A program made the translations under genes and the position numbers. From assembly GCF_900106835.1 (NCBI RefSeq), contig NZ_FNNR01000001.1, positions 99,182 to 163,181 on the forward strand: DNA of 64,000 nucleotides, read 5' to 3'. The stretch's first letter is position 1. Every line of letters begins with the position of its first letter. The notes under the pieces are model-generated. The model did no database searches. It was not told the DNA's origin and worked only from the letters and a program-made list of their open reading frames with translations. This document shows positions 59,795 through 64,000 of this stretch, one piece after another. This DNA is from Arthrobacter sp. cf158 (GTDB lineage: Bacteria > Actinomycetota > Actinomycetes > Actinomycetales > Micrococcaceae).

Positions 59795-60040
59795 ATGGCC
59801 CGCAAGAAGACGTGGCGCGATATGAGCAAAGGCCAGCGGATCTCCGTCCTGGTCAGCGGAGTGATGAATCTGGCGCTGCTGGTTGCCGCCCAGCGCAGCC
59901 TCGCCAAGACCCCGGACTCAGATATCAGGGGCAAAAAGGCAGTCTGGCGGGCTGTCGCATTCATTAACTTCTTTGGCCCGGTGAGCTACTTCCTGTTCGG
60001 GCGCAAGCGGGACGCAGCGGCGCCCACGACTGTGCGCTAG
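59795..60040 (+). CDS. Small membrane protein of unknown function
   Basis: 81-residue protein with a basic N-terminus (MARKKTWRDMSKGQR) and two hydrophobic segments (ISVLVSGVMNLALLVAA and AFINFFGPVSYFLFG) joined by a polar loop. TTGGAGG stands about 6 nt before the ATG. It follows the McrC-like gene by 35 bp, so it may be co-transcribed, but the two-helix layout resembles common small housekeeping membrane proteins of actinobacteria (PLDc_N-like). No defence role can be inferred from sequence. Confidence 0.75.
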   Translation: MARKKTWRDMSKGQRISVLVSGVMNLALLVAAQRSLAKTPDSDIRGKKAVWRAVAFINFFGPVSYFLFGRKRDAAAPTTVR

Positions 60041-60072
60041 ATATCCGGGCTGGAGAACCGCGCCGGAGAACG

Positions 60073-61743
60073 CTAAGCGGGCACCTTCACTGTGAACGTG
60101 GTGCCCCGGCCGGGTTGGCTCTCCAAGGTAATGGTGCCGCCGTGGGCTTCAACGATTGCCTTGCTGATGGGCAGCCCAAGCCCGACGCCCGGGATGGTGC
60201 TGTTGCGGACGCCGCCCGCGCGGAAGAACTTGGTGAAGGCCTCGGCCTGTTCCTCTTCATTCATGCCCATGCCGGTGTCCGTAACCCGGCAAAAAACAAA
60301 ATCCTCGTCTTCCCAGGCCGCTACTTCCACGTCGCCACCGTCGGGGGAGTACTTGATCGCGTTGGACACCAGGTTGTCCAGCACCTGGGCGATGCGTGAG
60401 GAGTCCACGTGGGCTTCCAAAGCGTCGGGAAGGTCCATGGAAAGCCGGATCCCGGCCTTGGCCGCGCGGGGTTCGGCGGACGTGACGCTGCCGCGCACCA
60501 ATTCCGCTACGTCCACGGCGTGGGGTTGGATCACGATCTGGCCGGATCTGACGGCCAAGAGATCGGAGACCAGGGTGAGGAGCCTTTCAGCGTTGCGCCT
60601 GACGATGTCCAGCTGTTTGCGGGACGATGCCTCCAGTGCCTCAGGATCATCCAGGATCAGTTCCACGTAGCCCAGGATGGAGGTCAGCGGAGTGCGGAAC
60701 TCGTGGGAAACGTTGGCAACAAAGTCGTCCTTGGCAGCCAGCGCGTTCACCAGGTCCGTGACGTCGCTGAACACCACCACAGAGCCGGCGAACTTTCCGG
60801 CATCGTCCATCATGGGGCGGGCGCTTGCGGTGAAGGCACGTTGTTCTTGTCCGGTTCCGAGCCACACCAATTGGTCGGTGAACCGTTCGCCCAGGACGGC
60901 GCGACGCACAGGGCGTCGGTCCGCCACCAGCGGTGTTGTCCTGTCCGTGTCGAAGACCAGCAGCTCGGACTCGTTGGGATCGTCATTGTCCGGAGGCGTC
61001 GCCAGTATGTGCGTTTGGCGCTGGCGACGATTCATAAGGATGTCGTGCCCGTTGCCGTCCACGGCCACCACGCCCAGCGGCAGGGCTTCCATGACGGTAT
61101 TAAGCAGACGCTCCTGCTTGGTGCTGGCATCCAGCATTTCCTTGAGGGCCTCGTCCTTTTGCTCCAGGGCACGCTGCTGCCGCACCATGCTCAACGTCAG
61201 CACACTGACGGAAACGCCGATCCCCAGGATGAGGATGGGGAAAAGCAGCGGCTTGGTGAGAGCTTGTTCGTTGACGGTGCCCCGGATGAACAGCGGAACC
61301 CAGACAATTCCCAGTGGACCCAGGAAGGACAGGACGATCGCGAGCCTGGGGTAGAGACCTGATGCGCATAGCCAGATCACGGGCAGGACCACCAGGACGC
61401 TGAGGCCCGTCAGTGCCTCTTGGCCCCCTTCACGTCCGAAGGCAATCGAGACCATGTCCAGTACGGGGATGATGAGGAAGCTGGCAAAGGGCAGCCGGTG
61501 CCACGGAACGATGATGCACAGAGCCAGCAGGAATGCCTGGCTGAGCAGGAAAATCAGGAACAACGGATTTTCGAGGGTGGCCGGGAAAAACAGCCACACC
61601 AGAATGGCCGAAAGACAGACGCAGACAGACAACGGCAATTGACTCAGGACAACGCGCATTCGCAGGGTATGTTCGTGGAAGGAGCGCTGAAACACCAACA
61701 GTTTCTTCTTTTCGCCAATATCCCAGAAAGAGGGGTCGGTCAT
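60073..61743 (-). CDS. PAS-containing sensor histidine kinase
   Basis: 556-residue kinase. Residues 30-190 hold about six membrane segments without a large outer domain. A coiled linker and a PAS domain (about 205-320, VMEALPLGVVAVDGNGHDIL) follow. The HisKA box is NVSHEFRTPLTSILGYVEL with the phospho-His. The ATPase domain has NLVSNAIKYSPDGG, VTDTGMGMNEEE, FFRAGG and GVGLGLPISKAIVEAHGG. It is divergent from an OmpR-type regulator gene (99 bp apart) and is its obvious partner. The stimulus is unknown. A DtxR-like sequence in the shared promoter region hints at iron. Confidence 0.92.
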   Translation of the reverse strand: MTDPSFWDIGEKKKLLVFQRSFHEHTLRMRVVLSQLPLSVCVCLSAILVWLFFPATLENPLFLIFLLSQAFLLALCIIVPWHRLPFASFLIIPVLDMVSIAFGREGGQEALTGLSVLVVLPVIWLCASGLYPRLAIVLSFLGPLGIVWVPLFIRGTVNEQALTKPLLFPILILGIGVSVSVLTLSMVRQQRALEQKDEALKEMLDASTKQERLLNTVMEALPLGVVAVDGNGHDILMNRRQRQTHILATPPDNDDPNESELLVFDTDRTTPLVADRRPVRRAVLGERFTDQLVWLGTGQEQRAFTASARPMMDDAGKFAGSVVVFSDVTDLVNALAAKDDFVANVSHEFRTPLTSILGYVELILDDPEALEASSRKQLDIVRRNAERLLTLVSDLLAVRSGQIVIQPHAVDVAELVRGSVTSAEPRAAKAGIRLSMDLPDALEAHVDSSRIAQVLDNLVSNAIKYSPDGGDVEVAAWEDEDFVFCRVTDTGMGMNEEEQAEAFTKFFRAGGVRNSTIPGVGLGLPISKAIVEAHGGTITLESQPGRGTTFTVKVPA

Positions 61744-61780
61744 GACACATCAACCAAGGATGCGGAAGAAAGTCGGTTCA

Positions 61781-61799
61781 TAAGATCAGCCTAACCATA
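61781..61799. promoter_or_regulatory. DtxR/IdeR-like iron-box candidate in the kinase-regulator promoter region
   Basis: The 19 bases from 61781 (TAAGATCAGCCTAACCATA) match the DtxR/IdeR consensus TTAGGTTAGSCTAACCTAA at 14 positions by my count, including AGCCTAACC. A -10-like TATACT follows at 61805-61810 for the regulator gene. Such a match could arise by chance once in a window of this size. Confidence 0.35.
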
Positions 61800-61842
61800 A
61801 TGGATATACTTCTGAGGTTATCGAAGGGGCTGAGGGGCTGCG

Positions 61843-62586
61843 ATGAGTGAAGTACGTGTGGGGTTGGTCATTGAAGATGACCAGGATATTCGCGAATTGG
61901 TGCGTGTGGTTCTATCCCAAGCGGGATTTGATGTGCACGTTGCGTCCACGGGATCTGCAGGTGTGACGTCAGCCCGTGAGCTGAATCCGGATGTCATTAC
62001 TTTGGACCTCGGCCTGCCCGATATTGACGGTTTTGAGGTGGCACGCCAAATCCGGAAATCCTCGGACGCCTACATCATCATGCTGACGGCACGCGCCGAA
62101 GAGCTCGACACCCTCATGGGCCTTGAGGCGGGTGGCGACGATTACCTCACCAAGCCGTTCCGGCCCCGCGAACTGCGCGCCCGGGTTGAGGCCATGATGC
62201 GAAGGCCGCGCGCGTCGTCGGACTCCAAGAGCGTTCCGGAAGCTGTAGACCCCGAGGTGAGCCACAACGGTCTGGCCGTCTCTGCAGGGTCCCGCACGGC
62301 GGTCCTGAATGGCACGGAGCTGAAGCTGACCCGTACCGAATTCGACCTTTTGCTCGCGCTCCTTGAGACCGGACGGATCGTGCGGACCAAGTCCGATCTC
62401 GCCCGGCGCCTGCGCAATGAACCGTACGACGTCGGCAGTTATGTCAGCGACGCGGACGAACGCGCAGTGGAGGTCCACATGGGGAACCTGCGGAAGAAGC
62501 TGGGCGACAGCATCCAGGCACCCCGTTGGCTTGAGACGGTCCGCGGCGTCGGATACCGCCTGGCACCCGCCTCAAGCAACAACTAG
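61843..62586 (+). CDS. OmpR/PhoB-type response regulator
   Basis: 247-residue regulator. The receiver has the acidic pair in VIEDDQDIREL, phosphoacceptor Asp in VITLDLGLPDIDG, Thr in IIMLTARAEE and Lys in DDYLTKPF. The C-terminal winged helix shows LKLTRTEFDLLLALLE, a long insertion and RAVEVHMGNLRKKLGD with RGVGYRLAP. It pairs with the divergent PAS kinase. The TAG stop shares a CTAG with the stop of the convergent ferredoxin gene. Confidence 0.93.
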   Translation: MSEVRVGLVIEDDQDIRELVRVVLSQAGFDVHVASTGSAGVTSARELNPDVITLDLGLPDIDGFEVARQIRKSSDAYIIMLTARAEELDTLMGLEAGGDDYLTKPFRPRELRARVEAMMRRPRASSDSKSVPEAVDPEVSHNGLAVSAGSRTAVLNGTELKLTRTEFDLLLALLETGRIVRTKSDLARRLRNEPYDVGSYVSDADERAVEVHMGNLRKKLGDSIQAPRWLETVRGVGYRLAPASSNN

Positions 62587-62903
62587 GCAACCGGCAACGG
62601 CTCGGCCGCGATCACGGGGTGATCGCGGCCGAGGTTGCCCAGCCCGCCCGCACCCTGCGGTGAACCCAGGTCCTCGAAGAACTCCACGTTTGCCCTGACG
62701 TAGTCTGCCCACTCGTCAGGTACATCGTCCGCGTAGTAGATCGCCTCCACAGGGCACACAGGATCGCAGGCTCCGCAGTCCACGCATTCCGACGGGTGGA
62801 TGTAGAGCGAGCGCTCGCCCTCGTAGATGCAGTCCACCGGACATTCCTCGATGCACGCCTTATCCTTCACATCCACGCAGGGCTGGGCGATCACGTAGCT
62901 CAT
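62583..62903 (-). CDS. fdxA: 7Fe (3Fe-4S/4Fe-4S) ferredoxin FdxA
   Basis: 106-residue ferredoxin. The N-terminus MSYVIAQPCVDVKDKACIEE with CPVDCIYEG and then CVDCGACDPVCPVEAIYY supplies seven to nine cysteines in the order typical of actinobacterial FdxA. It carries electrons in the cytoplasm, for example to P450s or oxidoreductases. It lies 6 bp downstream of the aldehyde dehydrogenase gene on the same strand and could be co-transcribed. Its stop overlaps that of the response-regulator gene in a CTAG. Confidence 0.95.
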   Translation of the reverse strand: MSYVIAQPCVDVKDKACIEECPVDCIYEGERSLYIHPSECVDCGACDPVCPVEAIYYADDVPDEWADYVRANVEFFEDLGSPQGAGGLGNLGRDHPVIAAEPLPVA

Positions 62904-62909
62904 GGCGTG

Positions 62910-64000
62910 CTACACACCTGTGTAGACGGTCTTGCCCCACGTGAAGAAGTCCAGGGCGGACCGGCCCTGTTCACGGAAGGTGTTGGTGGAGGAGTCCTTC
63001 ACCCCGCCGAAAGGCACGTTGAGGTCCAGTCCCGCCGTCGGGCGATTGACCTTCACCACGCCGGCCTGTGCGCGGGCGGCAAAATCCGTAGCGATGGCCA
63101 GCGAGTCCGTGCAGATCCCGGCGGTGAGTCCGTAGCGGGAATCGTTGATGGCAGCGAGGCCGGCTTCGTAGTCGGGCACCTCAAGCACAGCCACAACGGG
63201 CCCGAAGATCTCCTCGGTGACCGCTGCATCGTCGAACGGGAGCCCGGTGAGCACGGCGGCGGGGAAGAACAGCGGCCCGGTGGGGTCGCCGTCGTGGCTT
63301 CCGTGCAGGAGCGTCGCGCCGCGTTCGACGGCGGTGCGCACCGCGGCCTGGTCCTGCTCGAATTGCTGCCTGCTCACCACAGCGCCCATCCGGGCATCTG
63401 CGTCAAGACCGTCTCCAGTGCTGTAGGCAGCGGCCTCTTCCGTGAGGGCCTGGAGGAATGCCGGGCGGATGCCCGGCGTCACGTAGACGCGGGACGTCGC
63501 CGTGCAGGCTTGCCCGGTCAATCCGAAGGCGCCTGCGGCGACTACTTGGGCAGCTTTACGGGCGTCGGCGTCGTCCAGGACCAGGACGCCGTTCTTGCCC
63601 CCCATCTCCAACTGGACGCGGGCCCGGCGGGCATTCAGGATTTCCTGAAGCCCCAGGCCTACGTTGGTGGAACCGGTGAAGGACAGGCCGGCGATACGGG
63701 GGTCCCGGGCCAAGGCGTCGCCCACCACGCGGCCCTTGCCGTGGACCACGTTGAACACGCCCGCAGGAAGTCCGGCGTCCTGAAGGGCGCGGGCCAGATG
63801 GCTGGCGGACAAGGGGGTGAGCTCGGCGGGCTTGATGACCACGGTGTTGCCGCTGATCAGCGCCGGGGCTGTCTTCCACGCCGGAATGGCGATGGGGAAG
63901 TTCCAGGGCGTAATGAGTCCGACGACGCCCAATGCTTCGCGGCGGGTGGTGATGGTGGTGTCCGGCAGGCCACTGGGCAATACTTCGCCGGTAGCGGCCC
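62910..64000 (-). CDS. NAD(P)-dependent aldehyde dehydrogenase, C-terminal part (5' end outside window)
   Basis: At least 363 residues are visible, and the frame is open to the right edge ([17 protein letters not shown]). The Rossmann part shows [30 protein letters not shown] and FTGSTNVG. The catalytic Glu is in [11 protein letters not shown] and the nucleophile Cys in [15 protein letters not shown], with [10 protein letters not shown] near the end. The length and motif set fit the alpha-ketoglutaric-semialdehyde/succinate-semialdehyde dehydrogenase group. The exact substrate cannot be told. About 120 N-terminal residues are missing from view. Confidence 0.9.
   Translation of the reverse strand, partial: AATGEVLPSGLPDTTITTRREALGVVGLITPWNFPIAIPAWKTAPALISGNTVVIKPAELTPLSASHLARALQDAGLPAGVFNVVHGKGRVVGDALARDPRIAGLSFTGSTNVGLGLQEILNARRARVQLEMGGKNGVLVLDDADARKAAQVVAAGAFGLTGQACTATSRVYVTPGIRPAFLQALTEEAAAYSTGDGLDADARMGAVVSRQQFEQDQAAVRTAVERGATLLHGSHDGDPTGPLFFPAAVLTGLPFDDAAVTEEIFGPVVAVLEVPDYEAGLAAINDSRYGLTAGICTDSLAIATDFAARAQAGVVKVNRPTAGLDLNVPFGGVKDSSTNTFREQGRSALDFFTWGKTVYTGV

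Noticed and set aside
1-64000. Prophage, insertion sequence, tRNA or rRNA genes
   Set aside because: I looked for transposase DDE or recombinase motifs, phage structural genes, tRNA-like cloverleaf ends and rRNA and saw none. Short RNAs could be missed by eye.

Overview
The window looks like chromosomal DNA of a high-GC actinobacterium of the Arthrobacter/Paenarthrobacter type (Micrococcaceae). The reasons are high GC with strongly GC-biased third codon positions, many GTG and TTG starts, several TANNNT -10 boxes placed 6-10 nt before a start codon (leaderless-type promoters), a pcrA then sucC-sucD order, a mycobacterial-type 7Fe ferredoxin FdxA, and LAxTG-type cell-wall sorting signals. No rRNA, tRNA, insertion sequence or CRISPR array was seen. 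All family assignments come from reading motifs by eye; no database search was run.

Layout. 1-2546: two tandem DUF998 membrane proteins, an unknown membrane protein and an inositol-monophosphatase-family enzyme. 2547-8807: a compact surface-protein locus with a choice-of-anchor-G-like secreted protein, a 60-residue LAVTG protein, a family 2 glycosyltransferase, an exosortase-family protein with its Cys/Arg/His residues, a septum-formation-like lipoprotein and a polytopic WsfD-like putative hexosyltransferase. 8781-12524: two sensor-kinase-like proteins and two LuxR-type regulators, one of which lacks the receiver aspartate. 12594-19855: pcrA, an LAATG-anchored Ig-like wall protein, a lipoprotein, and sucCD. 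19993-29135: a secreted PIG-L deacetylase with chitobiase-C and FG-GAP repeats, a class I amidotransferase-like hydrolase, a LOG-family protein, two metzincin-type proteases, a ferritin-VIT1 fusion and two small hypothetical genes.

29181-29911 is a non-coding array of ten units of about 72 bp. 29993-38478 holds a Na+/solute symporter, an XRE-cupin regulator, a DUF559-type endonuclease-like gene flanked by two related palindromic elements, an APC permease, and an agmatinase-like ureohydrolase translationally coupled to a ThDP enzyme. Together these suggest guanidino-compound (for example arginine via 2-oxoarginine) catabolism. 38542-41933: MHS transporter and metallo-beta-lactamase-fold hydrolase with a divergent LysR regulator. 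42107-44710: MarR regulator and a DHA2 efflux pump with an unusual coiled-coil tail. 44938-50031: heterodimeric ABC exporter, thioesterase and CutC. 50083-55848: a carbohydrate-related operon (glycosidase-like, DUF5107, DUF1349) behind a palindromic operator candidate. 55888-60040: chorismate mutase, McrBC type IV restriction and a small membrane protein. 60073-64000: divergent PAS histidine kinase and OmpR-type regulator, fdxA, and the 3' part of an aldehyde dehydrogenase gene.

The strongest candidates for new biology are the exosortase/glycosyltransferase locus with its single adjacent substrate, the two-module 72-bp repeat array, and the palindrome-flanked DUF559 gene.
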